Shown: positions 48,756-59,101, counted from the stretch's first letter. The stretch: DNA of 64,000 bases from Aureimonas sp. Leaf427 (GCF_001425485.1 NZ_LMQW01000001.1:30107-94106); one strand, 5' to 3'. Notes: a model not told the origin generated them from the sequence alone. Program-made: numbers and translations.

Positions 48756-50134
48756 TCGCCCATTGGAAGCGCCTCGCGGTCGGCGCAGGCCTTGCCGCGC
48801 TCGCCCTGTCCCCCGCCCTGGCGCAGGACGCGGTCACGGCGGATGCGATCGATCTCGGCTCGATCCCCTCTCCGCACATCGCCAAGCCCACCGGCGAGGT
48901 GAAGGCGCTCGTCGTCCTCCTCTCCGACAAGGCCGGCTGGGGCGCCGCGGAAGACGCGCTCTCGGCGACGCTGACGGGCGAAGGCGCCTATGTGCTGGGG
49001 ATCGACCTGCCCTCCTATCTCGCCTCCCTGGAGAAGAAGACCGAGGATGGCGACGACAACTGCGTCTACACCGTCTCGGATATCGAGGAGGTCAGCCAGG
49101 AGATCCAGCGCTCCGCCGGGGGCAGCCTCTATCATCTGCCGATCGTCGCGGGCATCGGGGCCGGCGGCGCCATGGCGCTTTCCATCGCCGCCCAAACGCC
49201 GAACGCCACGATCGGGCGCACGATCGCCGTCGATCCCGCCCGCGGCATCGCCCTCAAGAAGGACCTCTGCACGCCTGCCCTTCGCAAGGACGAGGGCGGC
49301 CTCGCCGTCTACGGTCTGACCGAAGGCGAGATTCCCAATCCGATCGACGTGCGCTTCACCGAGGCCGCCGACGACGGGATGCGCGCGCATGTCGCCGATC
49401 TCGTCGCGGAGCATTCGGATATCGACGTCGACGATTCCTCCGACAGTGCCGCCGACACGCTGGCCGCCGCGCTGAAGGAGACGATCGAGACGCCCGACGA
49501 GGACGAGCTCGGCCTGCCCCTGACGCTTCTGGAAGCCAAGCCGACGTTGGACACGATGGCGATCATCATCTCCGGCGACGGCGGCTGGCGCGATCTCGAC
49601 AAGGATATCGGCGACGTCTTCCAGAAGGAGGGCCTGCCCACTGTCGGCGTCGATTCGCTGCGCTACTTCTGGTCGGAGAAGAAGCCGGAGGAGGTCGCGG
49701 CCGATCTCGGCCGCATCATCGAGCTCTTCACCAAGCGCTGGGGCGTCAAGCATGTCGTGCTCGTCGGCTATTCGTTCGGCGCGGACGTGATGCCGACCGC
49801 CTACAACCTCCTGAAGCCCGCCGAGAAGTCGAAGGTCGCGCTGGTCTCGCTCCTGGCGCTCTCCAATGCGGCCAACTTCCAGATCTCGGTCTCCGGCTGG
49901 CTCGGCGTCGGCAGCAGCGACGACGACACGAACACGCGCGAGATCGCCAAGATGGACCCCAAGCTCGTCCAGTGCCTCTACGGCACGGAGGACGACGAGA
50001 CCGTCTGCCCCGCGCTCAAGGCGACCGGCATCGAGCTTCTCACCACCGAGGGCGGGCACCATTTCGACGGCGACTACGCGGCGCTCGCCGACCGCATCAT
50101 CGCGGGCCTGAAAACCCGCCTCGGGCCCTCGTAG
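48752..50134 (+). CDS. acvB: AcvB/VirJ-family periplasmic hydrolase
   Basis: 460 residues, signal peptide MIAHWKRLAVGAGLAALALS to about ALAQ. Two alpha/beta-hydrolase-like parts follow: the first degenerate, the second with the VirJ signature ISGDGGWRDLDKDIGDVF, the nucleophile elbow LVGYSFGADVMP (Ser), and a His in TEGGHHFDGDY. In Agrobacterium AcvB is reported to be a periplasmic lysyl-phosphatidylglycerol hydrolase encoded with lpiA, so the pair sets the lipid level. The start codon overlaps the lpiA stop codon by four bases (ATGA), which indicates translational coupling. Confidence 0.93.
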   Translation: MIAHWKRLAVGAGLAALALSPALAQDAVTADAIDLGSIPSPHIAKPTGEVKALVVLLSDKAGWGAAEDALSATLTGEGAYVLGIDLPSYLASLEKKTEDGDDNCVYTVSDIEEVSQEIQRSAGGSLYHLPIVAGIGAGGAMALSIAAQTPNATIGRTIAVDPARGIALKKDLCTPALRKDEGGLAVYGLTEGEIPNPIDVRFTEAADDGMRAHVADLVAEHSDIDVDDSSDSAADTLAAALKETIETPDEDELGLPLTLLEAKPTLDTMAIIISGDGGWRDLDKDIGDVFQKEGLPTVGVDSLRYFWSEKKPEEVAADLGRIIELFTKRWGVKHVVLVGYSFGADVMPTAYNLLKPAEKSKVALVSLLALSNAANFQISVSGWLGVGSSDDDTNTREIAKMDPKLVQCLYGTEDDETVCPALKATGIELLTTEGGHHFDGDYAALADRIIAGLKTRLGPS

Positions 50135-50397
50135 ATCGACGGCCGAGCCCGGAAATCGCCGGAGGCTGCGGGATATCCTTGATCCCTTGCCACGAATGCG
50201 ATCTACGGATGGCCTGAATATCGGATGGATCATCCACCGCAGTTTCGGTCGGCGCGCCCGGACCGACCCGCCGATGAGAGCCGGCGGGTCTCGGGGAGGC
50301 CGAGGAGGCGGGCCCTGCGGCGACGATCCATCTGGCGCGACACGACGTTCAATCCGTGCAAGGGCGCATGGAGTGGGTCGACCACCGGGGACGGACG

Positions 50398-51294
50398 ATG
50401 GCACTCGACTGGGACAAGCTGCGGATCTTTCACGCAGCGGCGGAAGCGGGCTCGTTCACCCATGCCGCCGACGTCCTCAATCTCAGCCAGTCCGCCATCT
50501 CGCGGCAGGTCGCCTCGCTGGAACAGGAAATCGGCGCGCCGCTCTTCCATCGCCATGCGCGCGGCCTCGTTCTCTCCGAGCAGGGCGAGCTTCTCTTCCA
50601 GACCGCCGCCGACGTTCTGAAGCGCCTCGAAATGGTGCGGGCGCAGCTGACCGAGACGCGCGAGAAGCCGACCGGCAAGCTGCGCGTCACGACCACGGTC
50701 GGCCTCGGCTCCGGCTGGCTGACGGAGCGCGCGAAGGAGTTCCTGGAGCTCTATCCCGAGCTCGAACTCCAGCTGGTCTTCGACAACGAGGAAATCGACC
50801 TCACCATGCGAAAGGCGGACGCGGCCATCCGCCTGCGCCAGCCGCAGCAGCCGGACCTCATCCAGCGCCGCCTCTTCACCGTGCATCTCCACGTCTATGC
50901 CGCGCCGTCCTATCTCGCGCGCTTCGGCACGCCCGAGACGATCAGCGATCTCGACCAGCACCGGCTCATCACCTTCGGCGAACCCGCCCCGCCCTACCTG
51001 CGCAACCTCAACACGCTGGAGACGGTCGGCCTTCCCGACGGGCAGACCCGCCAGACGATCCTCCAGATCAACAATCTCATGTCGATCAAGTCCGCGATCG
51101 AGCGCGGCATCGGCGTCGGCCTCCTGCCCGACTACATGATCGACAAGCAGTCCAAGCTCGTGCAGGTCCTGCCCGAGATGGAGATGCCGACCTTCGACAC
51201 CTATCTCTGCTATCCCGAGCAGCTGCGAAACGCCGCCAAGCTCAAGGTTTTTCGCGACTTCCTGATCTCGAAGGCCCGCACCTGGTCGTTCTGA
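50398..51294 (+). CDS. lsrB: LysR-type regulator, LsrB/VtlR-like
   Basis: 298 residues. The N-terminal winged HTH reads LDWDKLRIFHAAAEAGSFTH, then AADVLNLSQSAISRQVASLE, followed by an effector domain (TTTVGLGSGWLTERAKEFLE, LRQPQQPDLIQRRLFTVHLH). The sequence and position match LsrB of Sinorhizobium and Agrobacterium and VtlR of Brucella, known for symbiosis or virulence control, oxidative stress, LPS genes and activation of AbcR-type small RNAs. The ATG follows GGGGACGGA. An AbcR-like RNA lies 110 bases downstream on the same strand, which supports the assignment. Confidence 0.85.
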   Translation: MALDWDKLRIFHAAAEAGSFTHAADVLNLSQSAISRQVASLEQEIGAPLFHRHARGLVLSEQGELLFQTAADVLKRLEMVRAQLTETREKPTGKLRVTTTVGLGSGWLTERAKEFLELYPELELQLVFDNEEIDLTMRKADAAIRLRQPQQPDLIQRRLFTVHLHVYAAPSYLARFGTPETISDLDQHRLITFGEPAPPYLRNLNTLETVGLPDGQTRQTILQINNLMSIKSAIERGIGVGLLPDYMIDKQSKLVQVLPEMEMPTFDTYLCYPEQLRNAAKLKVFRDFLISKARTWSF

Positions 51295-51407
51295 CCGGGC
51301 GACTGCCCTGCGAGAGGCAGGCGCTTCGCTCGCCCAGACTCTATGCACTCAGCGCATGGCAGCCATGTGCTCAGTGGGATGGCTCGGCGTCAACGAACTG
51401 TTAAGTT

Positions 51408-51530
51408 TTGTTGGTCGGGCGCGGGACGGCACCTCCTCCCACCGCTTCGCTCCCGACCGTTTCCTCCCAAGGGATTGCCTGAAAAGGCAGTATTTTAGGC
51501 CGGGTTCTCTAGAACCCGGCTTTTTCTTTT
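51408..51530 (+). ncRNA. abcR: AbcR-like (alpha-r15) trans-acting small RNA
   Basis: The predicted fold has three stems. Stem 1 is GGTCGGG (51413-51419) with CCCGACC (51452-51458), whose loop holds ACCTCCTCCC (51431-51440). An unpaired TTCCTCCC (51461-51468) follows. Stem 2 is TGCCT-GAAA-AGGCA (51476-51489). Stem 3 is GCCGGGTTCT/AGAACCCGGC (51499-51520), followed by TTTTTCTTTTT. Two anti-Shine-Dalgarno motifs, an Hfq-suited A/U linker and a terminator are the AbcR hallmarks; these RNAs pair with mRNAs of ABC-transporter binding proteins. Location next to the LsrB-type gene matches known genomes. The 5' end is estimated. Confidence 0.8.
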
Positions 51531-51595
51531 TGGGGATGGCTCCTCGCCATGCCCGGCTGCGCGAGCGATGGCGCGGCCTCGCGCGGCGCGACCGG

Positions 51596-52210
51596 TCAGG
51601 CCATCGGCGCCTTTCGGAAAGCCTGCAGCGCCTCGGCCCTTTCGGCGAACCGGGCCAGCTTCGGACGCCCCCTCAACACCGCCTCGTCCGGCAGGACGAA
51701 GGTCGAGAAGCTCCAGGCGACGGCCACGGCCACGTCGGCCGCCAGAACGCGCTCGCCGAAGAGCCAGGTTTCACCGGTCTCGATCTCCGCCTCCAAGGAC
51801 GAGTAGGCGGCGGCGAGTTGGCCGCGCACGCGGTCGATCCAGGGCGTATGCTGGCGCTCGGGCGGCCGCAGGCGAAACTCGTAGACGAGCTGGACCGTCT
51901 TCTCGCAGGCCGCCAAGGCGAGACCGACGAGACGCTGCGCTCTCGCCCGCTCGGCGACGGTCGGGGGCACCAGCCGCCGCTCCGGTTCCACGAAGGTCTC
52001 GAGATGGTCGAGGATCAGCGTCGAATCCATCAGGACCGTGCCGTCGGACGTCACCAGCGTCGGCGCCTTCACCACGGGATTGATCGCCGCGAAGGCCTCG
52101 AAGTCGCCGAACACCGAGAGCGGCCTGTGCTCGAAGTCGATGCCCATCAGGTCCATCGAGATCGCGACCCGCCGCACATAGGGGGAGTCCAGCATTCCGA
52201 GCAGTTGCAT
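51596..52210 (-). CDS. Glutathione S-transferase-like protein
   Basis: 204 residues with a thioredoxin-fold N-terminal domain (MQLLGMLDSPYVRRVAISMD, then NPVVKAPTLVTSDGTVLMDS with the cis-Pro after KA and the Asp-Ser glutathione contact) and a helical C-terminal domain. The probable catalytic Ser is in LDSPYVRR. The start has GAGGAA seven bases upstream; an ATG 27 bases further out is unlikely. First of three GST-fold genes within 5.5 kb. Confidence 0.85.
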   Translation of the reverse strand: MQLLGMLDSPYVRRVAISMDLMGIDFEHRPLSVFGDFEAFAAINPVVKAPTLVTSDGTVLMDSTLILDHLETFVEPERRLVPPTVAERARAQRLVGLALAACEKTVQLVYEFRLRPPERQHTPWIDRVRGQLAAAYSSLEAEIETGETWLFGERVLAADVAVAVAWSFSTFVLPDEAVLRGRPKLARFAERAEALQAFRKAPMA

Positions 52211-52334
52211 GTCGCATTCCTCGTCCGTCACCGGCATCGTTCCGGCCTCGGGAAGATGGCGCCTGCCTGTCGGACGTGACAGAGGAGATCATCGGCGCAA
52301 GACGCCCATTTCGAATGAGTTGAAGGTTTTCGGC

Positions 52335-52805
52335 ATGGCCTGCCCCGATCTCGACGACAAGGACATGGCGATCATCGAGGCGCTTCAGGTCGACGGGCGC
52401 ATGCCCCTCTCCGAACTCGGCCGGCGCATCGGCCTTTCCCAGCCGGCCATGTCGGAACGGGTCAAGCGGCTGGAAGAGAGCGGCATCATCTCCGGCTACG
52501 GCGCCCGCATCGACCCCGCCGCGCTCGGGCTCGGCATGGTCGCCCTCATCCGCCTGAAGACGGCCCACGAGCACATCCGCCCCTGCCTCAAGCAATTCGC
52601 CGAGCTGCCCTACATCGCGGAGATCCACCGCGTGACCGGCGAGGACTGCTTCGTCCTCAAAGCGATCGTCCCGACCCCGGCAGACCTTGCGACCATCGTC
52701 GACTCCATCGGCCGCTTCGGCCCGGTGACGACCTCCGTCGTCCTCAAGAGCGAACCGCCCCGCCCGATCGGCCGCGACCTGATGAAAGCCGCAAGGCGCC
52801 GATAG
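52335..52805 (+). CDS. Lrp/AsnC-family transcriptional regulator
   Basis: 156 residues. N-terminal winged HTH (LDDKDMAIIEALQVDGRMPL, SELGRRIGLSQPAMSERVKR) and a C-terminal RAM effector domain (FAELPYIAEIHRVTGEDCFV, TPADLATIVDSIGRFGPVTT). Target unknown. It is divergent from the GST-like gene, a typical arrangement for a local regulator. The start MACPDLDDKD is chosen, with GAAGG upstream. Confidence 0.93.
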   Translation: MACPDLDDKDMAIIEALQVDGRMPLSELGRRIGLSQPAMSERVKRLEESGIISGYGARIDPAALGLGMVALIRLKTAHEHIRPCLKQFAELPYIAEIHRVTGEDCFVLKAIVPTPADLATIVDSIGRFGPVTTSVVLKSEPPRPIGRDLMKAARRR

Positions 52806-52887
52806 CGGGGTCGCGCGGCTGGAAAACGTCCCATGGCCGCGTCCGGTCCTACCGGTGAGCGTCGAGTTGAGCCTTCGAGGACGGGTA

Positions 52888-53772
52888 TTACCCGATCGAC
52901 TCGAGCAGAAGGGTCTTGAACAGGCGCACCGGTTCCATGGACGGAGCGGCGCCGCCATGAAGCGCCAGTTCGATCGAACCCAGGTCAGGCAAGCCGTCGT
53001 CACCAGGGTTTATGATCTTCAGATGCGGAGGCGCCGCATCCGCGGTGCGAACCGTCACTCCCAGTCCTGCCGTAACCGCCGCCCAGACACCGGACAGGCT
53101 CGTCGTCGCAAAGCTGTGGCGCCAGGGTTTTCCCATCCCGTCGAGAGCGACGATGGCCGCTTCCCTGAAGGCGCAGGGCGTGTCGATGGCCACGAGCGAC
53201 AACGGCTCGCCGGGATCGGGATGGTAGTCGGGCGCCGCGATCCAGACGAGCCGACGCTGGCCGACGAGCTCGCTCTCGGCATTGCCAAGCCGTCCCCATG
53301 TCACCGCAAAGTCGAGCCGCCCGGTCTGGACGGCCTCCACCATCTTGGCGCCGGGATCGGCCCGCACCTCCATGCGGACCTTGGGAAAGCCCCTCTCGAA
53401 ACGGGCCAGCAGAGACGGCAGCCACGTTTCCGCGAAATCGGACGGCACGCCGATCCGCACCCATCCCTCCATGTCGGTCAGGCTTCCCAGCGCCATGCAG
53501 GTCTCGTCGTTGAGATCGAGAAGGCGCCGGGCGTAGCTCAACAGCGTTTCGCCCGCTTCGGTGAGAACGAGACCGCGCCCCTGTTTGCGGACCAGCTTCT
53601 GCCCGATCTGACTCTCCAGCTTGCGAAGATGCAGGCTGACGGCGGACGGCGAGCGGCCAAGCCGATCCGCTGCTTTAACGAAGCTCCCGAGATCGATGCC
53701 GGTGACCAAGGTTCGAAGAGCATCCATGTCGAGATTGACCGAGGGGCGAACCATGCAGGATTTCTCGATCAT
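52888..53772 (-). CDS. LysR-type transcriptional regulator
   Basis: 294 residues (288 if the ATG at 53752-53754 is used). N-terminal HTH: MDALRTLVTGIDLGSFVKAA, DRLGRSPSAVSLHLRKLESQ. The effector domain begins at VRIGVPSDFAETWLPSLLAR. It is transcribed divergently from a tautomerase-family gene across an 80-base spacer, so it probably controls that gene. Neither start has a strong ribosome-binding site. Confidence 0.9.
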   Translation of the reverse strand: MIEKSCMVRPSVNLDMDALRTLVTGIDLGSFVKAADRLGRSPSAVSLHLRKLESQIGQKLVRKQGRGLVLTEAGETLLSYARRLLDLNDETCMALGSLTDMEGWVRIGVPSDFAETWLPSLLARFERGFPKVRMEVRADPGAKMVEAVQTGRLDFAVTWGRLGNAESELVGQRRLVWIAAPDYHPDPGEPLSLVAIDTPCAFREAAIVALDGMGKPWRHSFATTSLSGVWAAVTAGLGVTVRTADAAPPHLKIINPGDDGLPDLGSIELALHGGAAPSMEPVRLFKTLLLESIG

Positions 53773-53852
53773 CTATTAAGAACTTGTCGATTTTCATAAG
53801 GATGATCCGGCAGCATCATGTCTCGGTCAACCCTGATCGAAAGACCTTATCC

Positions 53853-54242
53853 ATGCCCTTCGTTCACATCCGCGTCGCCGGGGCGGCGCTTCCGTCCGAA
53901 AAGATCGAGACGCTTCAGCGGGCAGCGACCCGACTCATGGCCGACCTGATGCACAAGAAGGCGGACCTGACCGCCGTTCTGATCGAGCAACAGGCTGAGG
54001 GCAGTTGGAGCGTCGGAGGTCATGTCGTGCCTTCGGCAGCGCATCTCGACGTCCAGGTGACAGCTGGCACCAACAGTCCGGACGAAAAAACGGCGTTCAT
54101 CCGCGAGGCTCATGCGTTGCTGAGCGACACGATCGGATCATCCCTGCCGCTTGCGACTTATGTCGTGGTCCAGGAGATCGCTGCGGATGCGTGGGGCTAC
54201 GGGGGTCAAACCCAGGCGGCGCGAAGCTCGAAGCCCAGCTAA
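53853..54242 (+). CDS. Tautomerase-superfamily protein
   Basis: 129 residues that begin MPFVHIRVAG. In the 4-oxalocrotonate tautomerase superfamily Met is removed to expose the catalytic Pro. The beta-alpha-beta unit ALPSEKIETLQRAATRLMAD, then TAVLIEQQAEGSWSVGG, and a further unit ending LATYVVVQEIAADAWGYGGQ fit that family. Substrate unknown. Divergent LysR gene upstream. Confidence 0.82.
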   Translation: MPFVHIRVAGAALPSEKIETLQRAATRLMADLMHKKADLTAVLIEQQAEGSWSVGGHVVPSAAHLDVQVTAGTNSPDEKTAFIREAHALLSDTIGSSLPLATYVVVQEIAADAWGYGGQTQAARSSKPS

Positions 54243-54281
54243 CGCCGGATCGATGCACCCTTCGCCATGGCGACGAGCGTC

Positions 54282-54950
54282 TTAGCCGAGCCGCGTCTCG
54301 TAATGCTCCCGCCGCCAGTCCGCCGGCTCGGCCTCCGCTTCCGCGAACCAGCGCTTCACCAGCGGATGGTCGTGGATCGCGGCGATGTAGCCTTGCGCGA
54401 CGTCGGTCGCGTCGAGGCCCCAGGTGCGGATGCGCGTGGCGACGGGGGCGAACATGGCGTCGGCGATGCCGGCCTCGGCGCCGTTGAGATAGGGGCCGCC
54501 CGTCGCGACCAGAAGCTCGGCCCAGAGTGCGCAGATGCGCGCGATGTCGGCCGTGGCCTCGTCGTTGGCGGCGGCGTCACGGGCTTGTGGCGAGGCGACG
54601 GCGCCCATGATGGTCGGATAGGTCCGGCGCAGCGGCAGAAATCCCGAATGCATCTCGGCCGAGGCGCTGCGCAGGAGCGCGCGCAGGATGCGGTCCTCAG
54701 GCCAAAGACCCGGCGCGAACTCGGCGCAGTACTCGCCGATGGACAGCGAATCCCAGATTCGCGCGCCCTGATGTTCGAGATAGGGCACGAAGCCCGCCGG
54801 CGTGCGCGCCTTCACCTCGGGCGTCGCGCCGCCGGCCAGCGGAAAGGTCGTGATCTCGACGTCGAGCCCGGCCATCTGCACGGCCAGCCAACCGCGCAGG
54901 CTCCAGGAGGAGTAGCGCCGCGTGCCGATGAAGAGCGTGCCGTCCGCCAT
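54282..54950 (-). CDS. Glutathione S-transferase-family protein
   Basis: 222 residues. The N-terminal thioredoxin fold has LFIGTRRYSSWSLRGWLAVQ (Ser as a likely glutathione activator), TPAGFVPYLEHQGARIWDSL with the cis-Pro, then a helical C-terminal domain. The ATG has AGGGAG eight bases upstream. It begins 20 bases after the aspartate aminotransferase stop codon on the same strand, so the two form one transcript. Confidence 0.87.
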   Translation of the reverse strand: MADGTLFIGTRRYSSWSLRGWLAVQMAGLDVEITTFPLAGGATPEVKARTPAGFVPYLEHQGARIWDSLSIGEYCAEFAPGLWPEDRILRALLRSASAEMHSGFLPLRRTYPTIMGAVASPQARDAAANDEATADIARICALWAELLVATGGPYLNGAEAGIADAMFAPVATRIRTWGLDATDVAQGYIAAIHDHPLVKRWFAEAEAEPADWRREHYETRLG

Positions 54951-54970
54951 GGGTCGAGGCTCCCTGCCGA

Positions 54971-56200
<1,230 letters not shown>

Positions 56201-56396
56201 TCAAGGCGAGGTCGCGGCGCCCGGTCGGCGCATCCCCGCGAAAGCGGGCGGACACTAGGCGCGGGTCCTTCGCCATGCAAGACGCCGCACGGGTCGCGCT
56301 CATCAATAAAGCTGATGCCGACGATCAGCGAAACGGCCTGGACGCATCGGTCCCAGCCCGCCACGTTCTCCCTAACGACGCGCTTCGGAGACAGAC

Positions 56397-57008
56397 ATGA
56401 TCACGATCCACGGCATGGCGGACAGCGGCAACTGCTACAAGCCGCGCCTTCTCTGCGCCCTCACGGGGCGCCCCTTCCGCCATATCGAGGTGTCGATGCT
56501 GGACGGCGGCACGAAGCAGCCGGCCTTCCTCGCGCTGAACCCCGCCGGCCAGGTGCCTCTGCTCGAACTGGAGGATGGCCGGCGTCTGGCCGAGTCGGAC
56601 GCGATCCTCTGGCATCTCGGCCAAGACACGCCCTTCGTGCCCGCCGATCCGTTCGAGCGCTCGCAGATGCTGCAATGGATGTTCTTCGAGCAGAACGGGC
56701 ACGAGATGCACATTGCCGCGCGCCGCTCGCTGCTCGTCTATGCCGAGCGCCGGTCGGCCGCGACGCCCGAGCGGCTGGAGATGACGCTCCAGCGCGGCAC
56801 GGCGGCGCTCGGCATCATGGAGGCGCATCTCGAAACGAGGCGCTTCTTCGTCGGAGAGGCTCCCAGCCTCGCCGACATCGCCCTCTTCGCCTACACGCAT
56901 ATCGCGGACGAAGGCGGGTTCGACCTGTCCGCCTTCCCCGCCGTCACGGCATGGCTTACCCGGATCGTCGAGCTTCCCGGCTTCCGGCCGATGACCTGGT
57001 TGCCGTAA
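56397..57008 (+). CDS. Glutathione S-transferase-family protein
   Basis: 203 residues. The N-terminal thioredoxin fold reads ITIHGMADSGNCYKPRLLCA (Ser/Asn at the active site), NPAGQVPLLELEDGRRLAES with the cis-Pro and Glu-Ser glutathione contact. The C-terminal helical domain is complete, with SLADIALFAYTHIADEGGF. Third GST-fold gene of this region, opposite in strand to the aminotransferase. Confidence 0.88.
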   Translation: MITIHGMADSGNCYKPRLLCALTGRPFRHIEVSMLDGGTKQPAFLALNPAGQVPLLELEDGRRLAESDAILWHLGQDTPFVPADPFERSQMLQWMFFEQNGHEMHIAARRSLLVYAERRSAATPERLEMTLQRGTAALGIMEAHLETRRFFVGEAPSLADIALFAYTHIADEGGFDLSAFPAVTAWLTRIVELPGFRPMTWLP

Positions 57009-57018
57009 GCTCGGGCCC

Positions 57019-57546
57019 TCAGGGCTTGGCGTAGACGACGCCGCAGGCGATGCGGTCGCCGGACTTGCCGGCCGGCTGCGAGGCGTAGTCGTCGGGGCCG
57101 GCATGGATGACGATCGCCGTGCCGTCCGCGTCGTTCAGCGGCGCCGGGCCGCCGGCGAGGGTCACGGCCGTGTTGATCACGTCGAAGCTCGCCGCCCCGT
57201 CGGTGGCCGAGAAATTGCCCATGTCGCCGGCATGCGCGCCGCCGTCGACCATGAAGCCATGCTCCTTCTCGGTCGGGTTGTAGTGTCCACCCGCCGATTC
57301 GAACTTGCCCTCGCAGACGCCGGTCTGGTGGAAGTGATAGCCATGCGCGCCGCCGGCCGGCAGGCCCTTCAGTTTGGCCTGGATGAGAACACCGGTCGGC
57401 ACCTGCGTCAGCGTCACCGTGCCGTGGTCGGCGCCGTCCTGGCCCTTCATGACGACGGTCACAGGCTCCGGCGCGGCCGTCTGGGCGAGCACGGCGGTCG
57501 AGGAGAGTGCGAGGGCGATCGAGGCGGCGGCGAAGAGACGGGTCAT
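57019..57546 (-). CDS. sodC: Periplasmic Cu/Zn superoxide dismutase
   Basis: 175 residues. Signal peptide MTRLFAAASIALALSSTAVL (about 22 residues). The copper ligands are in GAHGYHFHQTGVC and in IVIHAGPDDY; the bridging and zinc site is in GGHYNPTEKEHGFMVDGGAH with the Asp following. Two Cys (GVCEG and RIACGVVYA) form the expected disulfide. It detoxifies superoxide in the periplasm. The gene ends 10 bases from the stop codon of the convergent GST gene. Confidence 0.96.
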   Translation of the reverse strand: MTRLFAAASIALALSSTAVLAQTAAPEPVTVVMKGQDGADHGTVTLTQVPTGVLIQAKLKGLPAGGAHGYHFHQTGVCEGKFESAGGHYNPTEKEHGFMVDGGAHAGDMGNFSATDGAASFDVINTAVTLAGGPAPLNDADGTAIVIHAGPDDYASQPAGKSGDRIACGVVYAKP

Positions 57547-57732
57547 GACATGGGTCCTTGTTGAGGCGAAGGTTCGGGCGACCGGGCCGGCGGCTGGCCG
57601 GCGACGGGTCTTCCCGAGCCAAACGCCGCCCGCCCGCCGCCGTTCCGATGAAGACGACCGGAAGCCCGGTGCTTCCTTTCCGCAGCATCACCCTGATAGA
57701 CGGAGGGCGATTCCATCCGAGAGTTTCGAACC

Positions 57733-58662
57733 ATGTCGCGCCTTTCCGCCAATCTTCTCCTCCTTCTGGCGGGCGCCGTCTGGGGCATGGGCTTCGTCGC
57801 GCAGTCCAGCGCCATGTCCGATCTCGGCCCCTGGTCCTATACGGCGGCGCGCTTCTTCCTCGCCGCGCTGACGCTCTTGCCCTTCGCGATCTGGGAAGGC
57901 CGGCGCGCGCCGCGCGCGCTCGCCCGCCGCGAGATCGGCGGCTTCGCGCTGATCGGCGCCATGCTCTTCGCCGGCTCGATGTTCCAGCAGGTCGGCATCC
58001 TCTATACGACCGTGACGAATTCCGGCTTCCTCACCGGCCTCTACGTGGTGATGACGCCGATCTTCGGGCTGATCCTCCTGCGCAGCGTGCCCCATTGGGT
58101 GGTCTGGCCGGCGGCGGCGCTGGCGCTGTTCGGCATACTTCTGACCGGCGGCGGCACGCTCGCGCGGATCGGCCTCGGCGACGCGCTCACCATCGTCGCG
58201 GCGGCCGGCTTCGCGCTGCAGATTCTCTTCGTCGGCCGCTTCGGCAGCGCCAGCGGCCGTCCGCTCACCTTGAGCTGCATCCAGTTCGCCACGGTCGCCG
58301 GGCTCGCCGCCATCGGCATGATCGTGCTGGAGGCGCCGACGCTCGAAGGCTTCGCCGCCGTCTGGCCGCAGACGGTCTATGGCGGCGTCATCTCCGCCGG
58401 CTTCGCCTTCACGCTCCAGACGATCGCCCAGCGCTACACGACGGCGCCGCAGGCCGCGATCTTCCTTTCCTCCGAGGCGCTCTTCGCGGCCCTCTTCGGC
58501 GCGTTGATCCTCGGCGAGCGCATTCCCGCGATCGGCTTTCTCGGCTGCGCGCTGATCTTCGCCGCCATGCTCGCGGTCGAGCTCGTGCCGCAGATCGGGC
58601 GGCGCCCCTCCCCCACAACCGGCGACCTGCCCACAACCGGCGACCTGCGGAGCCCCTCATGA
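57733..58662 (+). CDS. DMT-family (EamA) transporter
   Basis: 309 residues with ten hydrophobic helices in two EamA halves. The first starts LLLLAGAVWGMGFVAQSSAM and the second near RIGLGDALTIVAAAGFALQI, with LSSEALFAALFGALILGERI at helix 9. The C-terminal tail has a tandem duplication PTTGDLPTTGDLR encoded by an 18-base repeat. Substrate unknown. The stop codon overlaps the next start (ATGA), so it is translationally coupled to the thioesterase. Confidence 0.92.
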   Translation: MSRLSANLLLLLAGAVWGMGFVAQSSAMSDLGPWSYTAARFFLAALTLLPFAIWEGRRAPRALARREIGGFALIGAMLFAGSMFQQVGILYTTVTNSGFLTGLYVVMTPIFGLILLRSVPHWVVWPAAALALFGILLTGGGTLARIGLGDALTIVAAAGFALQILFVGRFGSASGRPLTLSCIQFATVAGLAAIGMIVLEAPTLEGFAAVWPQTVYGGVISAGFAFTLQTIAQRYTTAPQAAIFLSSEALFAALFGALILGERIPAIGFLGCALIFAAMLAVELVPQIGRRPSPTTGDLPTTGDLRSPS

Positions 58663-59054
58663 GCGACATCGAACAGACCGAGCCGCGCGGCGAGCTGACC
58701 ATGCGCCTTCTCGCCATGCCGGCGGATGCCAATGCCGCCGGCGACATCTTCGGCGGCTGGGTCGTCTCGCAGATGGATCTCGCCGCCGCCATGACGGCGG
58801 CGGACCGCTCGCGCTCGCGCGTCGCGACGGTGGCGATCAACACGCTGGTCTTCCGCAAGCCGGTGAAGATCGGCGACACGCTCTCGGTCTATTCCACGAT
58901 CCAGAAGATCGGCCGCAGCTCGATCACCGTCTCGCTCGAAGCCTGGGCCCAGCGCTACCAGACGCAGGATCAGGTCAAGGTCACGGAAGGCGTCTTCGTC
59001 ATGGTCGCGATGAACGAGGCGGGCGAGCCGATCGCCGTTCCGCCGGAGGCCTGA
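58659..59054 (+). CDS. yciA: YciA-type acyl-CoA thioesterase
   Basis: 131-residue hotdog-fold thioesterase. The blocks match the YciA family: LLAMPADANAAGDIFGGWVV, SQMDLAAAMTAADRSRSRVA with the catalytic Asp, FRKPVKIGDTLSVYSTIQKI and VTEGVFVMVAMNEAG. It hydrolyses acyl-CoA thioesters in the cytoplasm. It overlaps the EamA transporter by four bases. Confidence 0.93.
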   Translation: MSDIEQTEPRGELTMRLLAMPADANAAGDIFGGWVVSQMDLAAAMTAADRSRSRVATVAINTLVFRKPVKIGDTLSVYSTIQKIGRSSITVSLEAWAQRYQTQDQVKVTEGVFVMVAMNEAGEPIAVPPEA

Positions 59055-59101
59055 CCCGAACGGTCGGGCCTCCGGCCTTCGTCAAGGCCGAGCTTTACCG
59101 A

